64,000 nt of DNA from Chitinophagaceae bacterium 26-R-25 (GTDB lineage: Bacteria; Bacteroidota; Bacteroidia; Chitinophagales; Chitinophagaceae): contig JARWSJ010000001.1 in the NCBI GenBank assembly GCA_029906195.1, positions 124,001-188,000 on the forward strand. The letters are read 5' to 3'. Made by a program: the position numbers and the translations under genes. Shown in pieces: positions 14,683 to 24,629 of the stretch (positions are counted from its first letter, which is position 1; every line of letters begins with the position of its first letter). The notes under the pieces are model-generated. The model was not told the DNA's origin. It did not search any database and was given only the letters and a program-made list of their open reading frames with translations.

Positions 14683-17600
14683 ATGAAGTCAACCAAAACA
14701 TGTCTTTTGCTCTTTATGCTCTTTTGCATAGGAAGCATGTTTGCCTACGGGCAGGGAAAAGTGACGGTTTCAGGTACCGTTAAGGACTCAAAAGGAAATG
14801 TCCTTGATGGCGCAACCGTGAGCGAAAAAGGCACCACCAACAGAGTGCCGACCAATTCAACTGGTACCTTTACCATCAGTGTAAAACAAGGTGCACACCT
14901 GGTAATTACTTATGTTGGATTTACAAGCCAGGAAGTACCAGCTACTCCTAATGTGCAAGTGTCACTTGTTGCAAGCACACAGGAGGAAGTGGTTGTTACG
15001 GCTCTTGGTGTCAAAAGACAAACCAAAGCGTTAGGTTATGCAGTGTCAAAAGTTGACGCTGACAGGATCATGGCCAGCGGCGCACCTGCGAATGCTTTGC
15101 AGGCGCTATATGGCGCTGCTCCGGGCGTACAGGTTGCAGCTACTGCAGCTGGTCCTTCCGGTGGTATGAAGATCAACATCCGTAACGCCGTGTCTTTTGA
15201 CCAAAATTCATCAACACGCCCGCTTATCGTTGTTGATGGAGTGCCTATTCATGACCAGAATACACAAATGGGTTTCGCTGCTACAGATCGCGACAATGGT
15301 ACAGGTATCAACGATATCAACCCTGATGACATCGCCTCTTTCGAGATTTTGAAAGGCGCCAAAGCATCAGTATTGTATGGTTACCTTGGTGCGAACGGTG
15401 TAGTGTTGATCACTACTAAAAGCGGCGCAAAAGGTAAAGGATTGGGCGTTGCTGCTTCATTTACTACTACATGGGACCGCGTTGCGTTCCTTCCTAAATT
15501 GCAGGATGAGTATGGAACAGGTTCCAGCCCAAGCAATTCAAGAAATGATGCACAGGGTTACTACATTGATCCGGCTACCGGAAAAAGAACCCTTGCTACT
15601 ACTTTGAATGGTTTTGGCGCTGCTGCATTTGGTCCAAAATTCGACCCAAGCGTAAGTCTTGTATGGTGGGATGGTGTATCAAGACCATGGCAGGCTCAAA
15701 CAAAAAACATCTACAACGATCTTTATCAAACTGGTCACCAAAACACAACAAATGTGGCTGTATCCGGTGCTAACGAGCAGGGAATGGTTCGTTTTTCATA
15801 CACTAATACAACCATGCCGGGCACAAGACCAGGTTCTAACTATGACAAGAACACTTTTAGTCTTAACACTTCATACAAGGTAAACAATTTCGTTACCTTA
15901 AAGTATACAGGTAACTTTTATGCTTCCAAAAACGTAAATGCTGCGAACCTAAGCACAATGAATGGTGAAGGTCAGCAGGCTGAGATTGGTGCATACAGCG
16001 CTGATATCAACGTAGGCTTACTTCAGTCTCACATGTTGACGCCTGATGGATATAACTACTTTGCAAGCCCAGCGAACAAAACGTTGATCTCTAACGGTAG
16101 AAAAGCTGTGGTTGGTTTCCTTTGGGATCAAACACAAAACAATTCTACTTTCACAAGAACGCACAATATTCAGTCTTTAACAGCTGATATCAGACTGTCA
16201 AAGGTATTTAGTGCAACAGTGACCGGAGGTCTGGATTACAGCACGGAAAGAAATGTGTACAAAGGCAAATTGTTAGATCCTTCATTAACAGGACCTAATA
16301 GTGGTTTAATGTACAGTGATGTAACGAACATTTATAAAAATACCTATGGCCAGGGCATGCTTAATTTCAACGTGCCATTAAATACAGATTGGAATCTGTC
16401 TGGTTTTGTGGGTGGTATAGTTCAGAAAAATACACTGGAAGGAAAGGGTGCATCTGTGAATGGTTACGGAGGCGGTGCAATGGTTATTCCAAACTTCTTC
16501 TCATTTACCAACTTGCCTTTAGGTGTACAACCTACTTATCAGTTTACAAATCGTGAAGACCTTTTGTATGCTTTAGTGGGATCTGCACAGGCTTCCTGGA
16601 GAAACCAACTGTTCCTGGAAGTGCAAGGACGTAATGACTTTACATCCATTTTGAAATCGCCAAACAATAGTTATTTCTACCCTGGTGTGAGTGCTTCATG
16701 GGTATTGAGCGAAACTTTCAAAATGCCTGAAATATTTGACTATGCAAAAGTTAGAACTTCATGGGCTGATGTGGGTCGTCCTGGTCCTCCCTATTTCGGT
16801 AACATAAACTATACCGTATCTCAAGTTGGCGGAGGTTATGTATTTACACCTCCAGCTGATTTGCCTCCAATGGACTCTCTTGGCAACCCAAATCTGAAAC
16901 CAGAACGTAAACGTGAGTATGAAGTGGGTTTTGAAACTTACCTGTTGAAAAATAGAAGAATTGGTGTAGATTTCTCTTACTACACATCACATATCTACGA
17001 CCAGATCATGGCAGTGGCAGCGCCTCCGGGCATGGGTGTTAAAAATATCCGTATGAATGCTGGAGATGTTAAGAACACTGGATGGGAACTGGCTATCAAA
17101 ACAAAACCAATTTTGACAAAAGATTTTGAGTGGGATGTGAACCTGATGTTTGCGCACGGTAAAACTATTGTTGAAAAACTGGATGGTCAATTGCAATCGC
17201 TCACATTGTGGAATGCATTCGGCGCAGTGAATGCTGTGGCTAATGTTGGTAAAGAGTATGGTCAGCTTTACCTGACTAAATCAACCTACACTTACGACAA
17301 AGCAGGTGATCCAAACAATGGGAAAAAAGTGGTGAATTCTGCTGGTTCAGCTTATGACTACCAGAGCACTGCAAAGTTGATTGGTAAAACAATTCCTGAT
17401 GTAACAGGTGGTTTCTTCACTTCTTTTGCCTATAAAAATTTACGCCTTATTGCGAACCTTGATTATCAGTTTGGCGCTACTTTCTTGTCTGGCTCAGAAA
17501 CTTACATGATGGCTGCAGGTACATTGAACGAATCTTTGAAATACAGAGATGCAGCACACGGTGGAGTTGCTTATTATGTTGATGCAAATTCTAATAAAGT

Positions 17601-18009
17601 TGCTGGTAACAACCCTAATGGCGGGGCAACTTTCCATGATGGTGTGATTTTGGATGGTGTTGGCACAGATGGCAAAACGAACACAAAAGTGGTTACTGCT
17701 GAGAATTATTATTATGACTCTTATTTCTCCAATGGCTTCTTCCCTGAAGACAGGATATTTAAGAGCGATTACGTAGCATTGCGTAACTTAGCATTTGATT
17801 ACACAGTTAGTCCAAAAATTGCTCAAAAAATAAAAATGAACAGTCTGATCATTTCTGTTTTTGCAAACAATGTGGCGTACATCTACAAAGCGGCACCAAA
17901 CTCAACACCAGAATCAACTAACGGAACAGGATGGGGCGTAGGTTCTTATGGAACAACTGCATTGCCTTCACAACGTTCAATAGGATTTTCTATCAAAACT
18001 AAATTCTAA
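14683..18009 (+). CDS. SusC/RagA-family TonB-linked outer membrane receptor
   Basis: A 1108-residue TonB-dependent transporter. A signal peptide ends FAYGQ (about residue 24). A carboxypeptidase-D-like regulatory domain (about 27-95) has GTVKDSKGNVLDGATV and LVITYVGFTSQEV. The plug (about 100-240) has VVVTALGVKRQTKALGYAV, PLIVVDGVPI and YGYLGANGVVLITTK, and a 22-strand barrel ends in the aromatic terminus SIGFSIKTKF required for outer-membrane assembly. It imports oligosaccharides with TonB energy, with the SusD-like lipoprotein encoded 10 bases downstream as lid. Which glycan it takes up is unknown; the neighbouring enzymes suggest alpha-linked sugars. Confidence 0.95.
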   Translation: MKSTKTCLLLFMLFCIGSMFAYGQGKVTVSGTVKDSKGNVLDGATVSEKGTTNRVPTNSTGTFTISVKQGAHLVITYVGFTSQEVPATPNVQVSLVASTQEEVVVTALGVKRQTKALGYAVSKVDADRIMASGAPANALQALYGAAPGVQVAATAAGPSGGMKINIRNAVSFDQNSSTRPLIVVDGVPIHDQNTQMGFAATDRDNGTGINDINPDDIASFEILKGAKASVLYGYLGANGVVLITTKSGAKGKGLGVAASFTTTWDRVAFLPKLQDEYGTGSSPSNSRNDAQGYYIDPATGKRTLATTLNGFGAAAFGPKFDPSVSLVWWDGVSRPWQAQTKNIYNDLYQTGHQNTTNVAVSGANEQGMVRFSYTNTTMPGTRPGSNYDKNTFSLNTSYKVNNFVTLKYTGNFYASKNVNAANLSTMNGEGQQAEIGAYSADINVGLLQSHMLTPDGYNYFASPANKTLISNGRKAVVGFLWDQTQNNSTFTRTHNIQSLTADIRLSKVFSATVTGGLDYSTERNVYKGKLLDPSLTGPNSGLMYSDVTNIYKNTYGQGMLNFNVPLNTDWNLSGFVGGIVQKNTLEGKGASVNGYGGGAMVIPNFFSFTNLPLGVQPTYQFTNREDLLYALVGSAQASWRNQLFLEVQGRNDFTSILKSPNNSYFYPGVSASWVLSETFKMPEIFDYAKVRTSWADVGRPGPPYFGNINYTVSQVGGGYVFTPPADLPPMDSLGNPNLKPERKREYEVGFETYLLKNRRIGVDFSYYTSHIYDQIMAVAAPPGMGVKNIRMNAGDVKNTGWELAIKTKPILTKDFEWDVNLMFAHGKTIVEKLDGQLQSLTLWNAFGAVNAVANVGKEYGQLYLTKSTYTYDKAGDPNNGKKVVNSAGSAYDYQSTAKLIGKTIPDVTGGFFTSFAYKNLRLIANLDYQFGATFLSGSETYMMAAGTLNESLKYRDAAHGGVAYYVDANSNKVAGNNPNGGATFHDGVILDGVGTDGKTNTKVVTAENYYYDSYFSNGFFPEDRIFKSDYVALRNLAFDYTVSPKIAQKIKMNSLIISVFANNVAYIYKAAPNSTPESTNGTGWGVGSYGTTALPSQRSIGFSIKTKF

Positions 18010-18019
18010 AAAGACTAAG

Positions 18020-19999
18020 ATGAAATACGTAAAAATAAAATCAGCGGTCGTACTTACGTTGTTATTGTCTTCAGTAGCATGTAAGAAGAACCTGGATGAA
18101 TTATATCAAAACCCGGATGGCTACTCGAATGCAATGGCCCAGCAATCTGGCGTAAGCATTATTGCAGGCTTCTTCACTTCTCAGTTAAGCCAGGGATTCT
18201 TTCTCACAGGAGATTATGGTGCAGTTTACCACCAACTAAGAAGCGGAAACAGAACCATTGCAAGCTCTATCCAAGCTTATAATGTAATGGCAGAGGGAAG
18301 CGACAAAGCGCTTGCTGATGTTGAGCACGACTGGGGTACAGGTGGCTTTAACGAAACCGTTTTTAACATGGTTAGTACGCAATGGATGACGCCAATACTT
18401 TGGGCGCAGCGTGAGTACAACAATTCCACCAAAAGAAGCAAACTGGATAGCTTGTATATTAACCTGTTGCATGTGCTGAAAGGATATGCGTACCAAAGAG
18501 CAACCGATATGTATGACAAAGTTCCATACATCGAAACAGGCTCTGCAGGTGGTCTTGATCATGTTAAGGCCAAATACCTTGGCCAGTCAGATATCTATCC
18601 AAAAATTATCAGTGATTATAAAGATGCAGAAGCGGCATTGGCAAACCTCACTCTTTCTTCTACTGAGCAGGCATCATTCACTCAGCAGGATATCCTGTTT
18701 GGTGGAAGCATTTTGCAATGGCGCAAGTATATCAATTCGTTAAGATTGCGTGCTGCCATGAATGTAAGTGAAGTAATGCCTCAACTTACAAGCCAGGTGC
18801 TTACAGAGTTGCAGGGCAAACCATTGCTGTCTGACGTTAACGATGTGGCTGGTATATCCGACGTTACGCTTATTGCACTCAATCGTATTTGCAACGAATT
18901 AGGTATTACCCGCTCTTACAGAGAGAGAGTAGACGAGTGTCGTGCCGGAAAAAAATTCCTGCAGGATGTAATGTACTGTACACCTGTTGAACAGAGCAAA
19001 GTAGTAAACGGACAAACGTTGTTCTATTTCAGCGGGGATAACGCTGCAACAGGTTTAGCGGCAGGTACTGTTGACCCACGCGTTTCTTACATATTTGCTC
19101 CTGACTGGAGTGGCAGGTATATCGGCATGGACACTAAATGGGACGGCAACACGGATCCAAATAGCTATTTGAACAAAATGTTGCGTGGCAACTATATCAA
19201 CGATCCTATTTTGACTGACATAAATGTAACAACGTTCTACTACGGTGTAAACAAAAGCCAGTCAATTGTGTTGGATGCAGCGTCAAAGGCGGATCTTACA
19301 AAACGTGACGCATTTCTGTTGGCCAACCTGCGCAGCAAACTGGCTAACTACGAAGACAACCAGGGTAACGTAGGTACTGAAAATCCGGTGGTAGCAGAGT
19401 TAAACATTCGCCCGGAATTCAACTTCGCTGCGAAATATCCAACCATTCACGCAGTTGAAACAGAACTTTCTCTGGCAGAAGCAGCGGTGAGAAACCTTGG
19501 TCCAGTAAGTGGTTCTGCGCATGATCACTACAAGAATGCAATTGTATTGTCTTGCAAATATTGGTACAACCTGAACATCAATAATAATTATTCTAAATCA
19601 ACCTTACCGGCGTTGCCAACAACAATGGATGATTCAAGAATCAATGCAAGACCTGCAATGGAGTATAACGCAGATGCTTATGCGGAATTTGCAGCTCAGA
19701 AATTTGATGTTATGTCGAGTCAGCAAAAAGTACAGGCGATTTTTAATCAGCTTCAGTTGCACTATGGTTTGTTTAATTTTGAAGTGCCATTTACAGCAGC
19801 ACGCAGATTGATTAAATATGTGGGCACCAACCCGGCAGCGATGTACGAAAGATACAAATGGAAAGAAAGAATGACTTACCCATCAAGTGTTCAGGCTTCT
19901 GATCCGGATGGTTGGGCAATCATCAGTCCAAATAACAACCCGGATATTCCGGTATGGTTTACAGGCCGTACAACAAAATGGAAGAACGCATTGGAATAA
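18020..19999 (+). CDS. SusD-like nutrient-binding outer membrane lipoprotein
   Basis: A 659-residue lipoprotein. The lipobox is LLSSVAC with Cys21 followed by KKNLDEL. The start of the mature protein (NLDELYQNPDGYSNA) and long helical TPR-like segments fit the SusD-like_2 branch of the SusD/RagB group, which is larger than classical SusD. The C-terminal region ARPAMEYNADAYAEFAAQKFDVM and the terminus RTTKWKNALE also fit. It would bind glycan at the cell surface and cap the SusC barrel encoded 10 bases upstream. A strong terminator follows 30 bases after the stop. Confidence 0.9.
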   Translation: MKYVKIKSAVVLTLLLSSVACKKNLDELYQNPDGYSNAMAQQSGVSIIAGFFTSQLSQGFFLTGDYGAVYHQLRSGNRTIASSIQAYNVMAEGSDKALADVEHDWGTGGFNETVFNMVSTQWMTPILWAQREYNNSTKRSKLDSLYINLLHVLKGYAYQRATDMYDKVPYIETGSAGGLDHVKAKYLGQSDIYPKIISDYKDAEAALANLTLSSTEQASFTQQDILFGGSILQWRKYINSLRLRAAMNVSEVMPQLTSQVLTELQGKPLLSDVNDVAGISDVTLIALNRICNELGITRSYRERVDECRAGKKFLQDVMYCTPVEQSKVVNGQTLFYFSGDNAATGLAAGTVDPRVSYIFAPDWSGRYIGMDTKWDGNTDPNSYLNKMLRGNYINDPILTDINVTTFYYGVNKSQSIVLDAASKADLTKRDAFLLANLRSKLANYEDNQGNVGTENPVVAELNIRPEFNFAAKYPTIHAVETELSLAEAAVRNLGPVSGSAHDHYKNAIVLSCKYWYNLNINNNYSKSTLPALPTTMDDSRINARPAMEYNADAYAEFAAQKFDVMSSQQKVQAIFNQLQLHYGLFNFEVPFTAARRLIKYVGTNPAAMYERYKWKERMTYPSSVQASDPDGWAIISPNNNPDIPVWFTGRTTKWKNALE

Positions 20000-20028
20000 T
20001 TATCGTGTTCTTTTAAACATAAAAAAAG

Positions 20029-20055
20029 ATCCGGTCGAAAGACCGGATTTTTTTT
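20029..20055 (+). terminator. Rho-independent terminator of carbohydrate locus 1
   Basis: ATCCGGTC (20029-20036) and GACCGGAT (20041-20048) pair perfectly across a GAAA tetraloop, a GNRA loop of high stability, and an eight-T tract follows. It closes the SusC/SusD unit; the adenines before the stem would also give a T tract for the opposite strand. Confidence 0.95.
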
Positions 20056-20059
20056 GTTA

Positions 20060-20109
20060 TGAGTTGAGAGTTTGAGTGATGAGTTATGAACAACTCAAAA
20101 CTCAAAAAC
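20060..20109. repeat. repeat family R12, inverted copy
   Basis: ATGAGTTGAGAGTTTGAG on the left faces CAACTCAAAACTCAAAAAC on the right. The right arm ends on the base next to the stop codon of the thioredoxin-fold gene (20110-20112). The same unit precedes the GH38-like gene at 5688-5713. Confidence 0.7.
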
Positions 20110-20682
20110 TTATATCTTGCTCAATTCCTTCTCCTTCAAAATAGTTGAAAGTTCCAAACAAAGAGATTCACCTTTGTCCTGGTTATACCAACGTTGCAAT
20201 GCGTCTAAAATATCGGCTTTGGCAACATTGGAGGATTTTAAATCATTTGCCAGTTTCTGCGCTGCAACGGCCCTCGGCCCCCAGACGAAAATATCATCGT
20301 CGGCGTTATCTCTTACTATTAATTTGGGAATGGCCTTAGCGCCATTGGTGAGGTATTTGTCTATTAAAAAGGGTTCTGTGTCGCGAAGCTGGATTTCGTA
20401 TGTCAGCAACTCATTCTGTTCCGCCATTTTCACAATGAAGGGAACGATGTGAGCGGCATCACCGCACCATGGCTCTGAAATAATTATCCAATGTTGGGGC
20501 TGAGATATCTGCGTCAACTGCTTTACCAGTTTTTTATTCAAAACCATCTGTGCATCCCAGCGCTTCATTCGCGATCTGTTTAACCTGACATAGTTCAGGT
20601 ACGTTTCGTCATCATAAGGAGCGGTGGGGTTTGGATTGTCTAGAATGTCGTCAAGTAGTTGTTTATAGGTACTGTAATTCAT
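20110..20682 (-). CDS. thioredoxin-fold protein with WCGD active site
   Basis: A 190-residue cytoplasmic protein without signal peptide. An alpha-helical N-terminus (1-60) precedes a thioredoxin fold with HWIIISEPWCGDAAHIVPF; the motif WCGD (72-75) keeps only the first cysteine of CxxC. AIPKLIV supplies the cis-proline. This matches the Thioredoxin_9-type family common in Bacteroidota. With one cysteine it is unlikely to be a general disulfide reductase; a monothiol role or peroxide-related function is possible. It stands alone, convergent with the SusC/SusD operon. Confidence 0.88.
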   Translation of the reverse strand: MNYSTYKQLLDDILDNPNPTAPYDDETYLNYVRLNRSRMKRWDAQMVLNKKLVKQLTQISQPQHWIIISEPWCGDAAHIVPFIVKMAEQNELLTYEIQLRDTEPFLIDKYLTNGAKAIPKLIVRDNADDDIFVWGPRAVAAQKLANDLKSSNVAKADILDALQRWYNQDKGESLCLELSTILKEKELSKI

Positions 20683-20852
20683 GTTGTTGCTTTTTCTAAT
20701 GTTTTGAAAGTTAGAATCTGCAATGTACTAATGGGGAAATATAAGGATTATGATTGTGATCATCCTGGAAGTGCTGAACGCTCAATGCTTAATGCAGGGC
20801 GCGCTTTTGGCTTTTGGCGTTGGACATTGAGCCTCACCAGTTATTTTTCTCT

Positions 20853-23800
20853 TCACCATAACTGCCAGTTAAACTCCGCCAATTCCTGCCTGTTATCGGT
20901 GTTTTGATTCCCGCCTGATTTTGCGCTCACACACTGATTAACTTTTGTGCTTAGTTCGTTAATGCTCATGCTGACATTCTGCCGCAGCAACGCAATGATG
21001 CAGGAAGTGAACCAGCCATTTGTAATGCCGCCGCCTTCTCCGGCAGACTCATTGCTTTGCGCCGCGGAAAGAACATAGGCGCCGTTATTTCGACGGATGT
21101 CTACAAATGCTTCCTTCATCAGTTTAAAAATGTCGGTAGGGGAATTTTGTGAAGGATCATTGTTTTCCACCACATCAAGAATTTCAATACTGCCGGCTTT
21201 GTTTTTTTCATTGTTATCATTTCCTTTTTTTGTACCGGGTATATTGTTGATGCTGTTATTCGTACTGCCGTCGGACTCGCCGCTGTGACATGCATCGAGC
21301 AACATCAACTTTTTCCTGGCAGGAATGCTATCGAGCAGTTCTTCCAGTTGTGCATAGGAGATGCCATTTGTTGAAGGGTCATTCACATCTGTATTGCCGG
21401 TAACAAAATAAAAGTCATCCGGATGCTGCGGATCAACCATGCCATGTCCACTGAAACTCACGATCACTTTATCATCTGCAGAAGTGTTCATTAGTTTTTG
21501 TTTAAGCGAAAGGATGTTTTCTTTGGTGGCAGTTTCATTCATCAATGTGTCGATCACCATATTGCTGTTGAACTTCTGTTTGAATGCAGCGCTTAGATCA
21601 CGTATATCCTTTACACAATAACTCAGATCTACAAAGGAAGAGTGTGCGCTATAATTGTTGATGCCGATGCCGATGAAATAAGTTTTTGCTGCCACAGGTT
21701 TTTCTGGGTTGCATGTTACATACAATGCTTCCTTTCTGCTTACTGCTGCATTTTCATTTGTGCAGTTGATTTCAATTTTGTTCATGCCTTCACTTAGCAA
21801 AACTGCCTGAGTAATATTCGCGCTGTGAGATGCATTGACAAGTTGCTTTCCGTTAATGCCATTTAGCGGCACATCATTTATGAAGATGTTGTAGCTCTTT
21901 ATATTGTAAAGGCTGTCTGAAATAGTGAATGTTAACGGCAGCTGTTGTGTTGCAGTAAAAGGCTGAATGTTTTCCGAATTGACCATCACCGACGGCACAT
22001 GTAGTGTGCTGTTGCTAATATCTTTTTCTGTAAAGCCATTCTTCTGTACTCTGCCTTGCCATGCTTTGTAATACTCATCAATTAAACGCTTGTCATTGCT
22101 GCCTACGGCTTGCAGCACTTTATCCGGACGATTAAACTGAAGATCAAACTGACTGAAATTATACAGCTTGCCATTCAGTTTAAAGTTTAGGTATTTCGCA
22201 TCTGTGCGGGAAGAAATAAAATAATAACCTTCCGGTAAAATGATGGCATAGTCGTGATCTTTGAAAAACACCATGGTGAAAACTTCACGTCCATTTGTAA
22301 GGTTCCATTTGGTAAGTGTGCCTCCTTCGCACCATGTGTATAAATACTTGCTATCAGATGTGTACACAGCTCCGTTGATTACTCCTGCAGTGTTCATCTT
22401 CAGGTTGTAGATCGGAGCGCCATTTTGTGCATTTATGATCCTGGCAAAATGTGCACCTACAGACATTAGTGGATCGGATAAAAGACAAGCAAGTTTTTTG
22501 TTTGGACTTGTGATGTATTTGTTTACGGCGAAGCCAATTTTTTCACCGTTAAAGGCGAGTGGTGTTTTCAAAATGATATTGCTTCGAAGGTCCTGGCAAT
22601 AAATGAAAGCAGGATCAGAGCGATCATCATCAAATCTGCCTATCAGGTATTTCCCATCCTCACTAACAATGGGCATTGGAAAAAAAAGATATTCTGGCTT
22701 CGATGAAATGGGCGTCACGACACTTTTGGGAGCGGCTTTACGAATAGCGTAGGGGACATCATATGTTGTGATGTAGCTTCGTAATTCGTTATTGTATTGC
22801 ACGTTGCTTTCATCAGCAAATAACAATGACGTGTCTGCGCCTTTACTGCCTTTCAACATGCCGAACATTAATGTCACAGTCGGTGGCCCCATGTTCCTGC
22901 GCGGATTCATCATATCCGATGACGTTGTTTTTACAGCAAATGATTGCAGGCCGGGGTAATTGAGTTTGATGAACCTTTTGTTTTCGCCCGGTTTTTCTGG
23001 GGTGTTGCAGTCTTTGCCTATCAATAATTTTGTATCGGAATAGGTATTGTAAGGAATTTCTTTTATGATGGAGGGCGTGTCATTATTAACAATCATCAAG
23101 GTGCCATTAGACTGAAAGGTTTCTCCCAGATCGAGAATGCTGTATTTGTCTTTAAACAAATACTGAGCGCCGAGAATTGTTGCATTGGGCGATGGAATAA
23201 AAGATAATTTGTCTATTGTGTTTACATTCTGCATGCCATACATGGTCCTTGTAATGTACCAGACTTTCGGAGAAAGGTTGCTGACATGCATGAGTGTAAT
23301 GGGGTCTATTACATTGGCACTGTTGGCAATTTCCTTTGCTATGGAGTCTGTAAAATCCCAGAGGCTTAGATTGCCGTCTACATGGCCGGTAACAAGAAAT
23401 TTATCGTTCGGACTGAACGTCATTGCAGACACGGGATTTTTGGTGTCGCAGTGACTGATCACTTTATGCGAGTTGCTCAGAATACTGATGCGACAAAGTG
23501 TATCATGGTTAAGCAACATCATTTGAGCAGCAGCATAGTAAAGCTGTCCATTGCTACTTGTGGTGATTACTGCGTTATCGTACTTTTCTTCCGGTAGGGA
23601 TGTCTGCATGGTATCCTTCAACAAGAAGCGCACAATTTTTGCGGCGGGTGGCTCAATATCTGTTACGTTAGGTTGGGGAACCAAATATGTCATCAACATG
23701 GCAGAATCGTTTCTATTAAAACTTCCACGTTCCAACGCCACCGGTAAATGGCAGACCATTTTTAGATGTTGTACATCCCACAACTCTGTAAAAGCAGGAC

Positions 23801-24620
23801 GATGCACTGGTGGGGTTTTATATTCGATATTAACTTCAGGATTGTAATGAAAAACATATTTGCGCCCCGGGCTCATCAACCACTGACCTCCCTTATAGGC
23901 TTTGCTGGTGTCATTGTAAGCGGCAACTTCCTTGTCAGTCAGAAAATTGAGGATCGTATATTTTGTTACATACAACGGCGCTACTTTATTCAATACTGTA
24001 AATACAGTAATCAACAAAGTGCTGTCCGATACAAATGCAATGAATGTTTCGGCTTCTGTTGTCGTATCCTGGTAGCGGGTTAGTTGTTTAAATAACCTGG
24101 AAGTTGTGACGTCGTAAAGGTTGATCGGTGCATCTTCCACTGACCTCAGGTCACCGTTAGCATCGTACTTTGTTATTTTAACCGGATGAGAAGCAACCCA
24201 TTTGGCATTGGGGCTGAGAGTGGCGTTTTCTTTGCCTTTCAGGCCCATATTTAACGACTTGCCTGATTCAATGTTCCAAAGATAAAAGGCCTCGTTGTTA
24301 TACTCCGTCCATGTATCGCCAAGTTCCAGCACCGGGCCGGGAACAGCAATGACCTGTTTGCTATCATTGGTAAAAGATGCATTGGTGTAAACGACGCCAT
24401 TGCCTCCAAGTTCTGTATTCAGTTTCTGACTAAATGCATCCCATATTTTTATGATGCCATCGTCGCTCGTGGTGACCATTTGTTTGCCATCCGGGCTGAA
24501 CCTTGCTGAGTTTACTTTTCGCAAATGTCCCTTTTGCAAAACAAGTGAAGGAGGCTGTGCACCTGCAGTGAAGAGGCATAACATCAAACACAGTAGTGAA
24601 ATGGTTTTGGTGCACATCAT
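20853..24620 (-). CDS. exported caspase-family protein with N-terminal WD40-type repeats
   Basis: A 1255-residue protein with a signal peptide ending FTAGAQ (about residue 22). WD40-like blades fill much of residues 25-850, for example VNSARFSPDGKQMVTTSDDGIIKIWD and VSAMTFSPNDKFLVTGHVDGNLSLWD. A short Ig-like beta stretch follows (about 900-970). From about 979 a caspase p20 fold begins (YFIGIGINNY) with the catalytic dyad His1059 in SFSGHG and Cys1111 in LLDACHSGE. It would be a cysteine endopeptidase of clan CD acting in the periplasm or at the surface, with the propeller as interaction platform. It starts nine bases after the stop of a second caspase gene, so the two form an operon. Confidence 0.9.
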   Translation of the reverse strand: MMCTKTISLLCLMLCLFTAGAQPPSLVLQKGHLRKVNSARFSPDGKQMVTTSDDGIIKIWDAFSQKLNTELGGNGVVYTNASFTNDSKQVIAVPGPVLELGDTWTEYNNEAFYLWNIESGKSLNMGLKGKENATLSPNAKWVASHPVKITKYDANGDLRSVEDAPINLYDVTTSRLFKQLTRYQDTTTEAETFIAFVSDSTLLITVFTVLNKVAPLYVTKYTILNFLTDKEVAAYNDTSKAYKGGQWLMSPGRKYVFHYNPEVNIEYKTPPVHRPAFTELWDVQHLKMVCHLPVALERGSFNRNDSAMLMTYLVPQPNVTDIEPPAAKIVRFLLKDTMQTSLPEEKYDNAVITTSSNGQLYYAAAQMMLLNHDTLCRISILSNSHKVISHCDTKNPVSAMTFSPNDKFLVTGHVDGNLSLWDFTDSIAKEIANSANVIDPITLMHVSNLSPKVWYITRTMYGMQNVNTIDKLSFIPSPNATILGAQYLFKDKYSILDLGETFQSNGTLMIVNNDTPSIIKEIPYNTYSDTKLLIGKDCNTPEKPGENKRFIKLNYPGLQSFAVKTTSSDMMNPRRNMGPPTVTLMFGMLKGSKGADTSLLFADESNVQYNNELRSYITTYDVPYAIRKAAPKSVVTPISSKPEYLFFPMPIVSEDGKYLIGRFDDDRSDPAFIYCQDLRSNIILKTPLAFNGEKIGFAVNKYITSPNKKLACLLSDPLMSVGAHFARIINAQNGAPIYNLKMNTAGVINGAVYTSDSKYLYTWCEGGTLTKWNLTNGREVFTMVFFKDHDYAIILPEGYYFISSRTDAKYLNFKLNGKLYNFSQFDLQFNRPDKVLQAVGSNDKRLIDEYYKAWQGRVQKNGFTEKDISNSTLHVPSVMVNSENIQPFTATQQLPLTFTISDSLYNIKSYNIFINDVPLNGINGKQLVNASHSANITQAVLLSEGMNKIEINCTNENAAVSRKEALYVTCNPEKPVAAKTYFIGIGINNYSAHSSFVDLSYCVKDIRDLSAAFKQKFNSNMVIDTLMNETATKENILSLKQKLMNTSADDKVIVSFSGHGMVDPQHPDDFYFVTGNTDVNDPSTNGISYAQLEELLDSIPARKKLMLLDACHSGESDGSTNNSINNIPGTKKGNDNNEKNKAGSIEILDVVENNDPSQNSPTDIFKLMKEAFVDIRRNNGAYVLSAAQSNESAGEGGGITNGWFTSCIIALLRQNVSMSINELSTKVNQCVSAKSGGNQNTDNRQELAEFNWQLW

Positions 24621-24629
24621 ATGCTTCTG

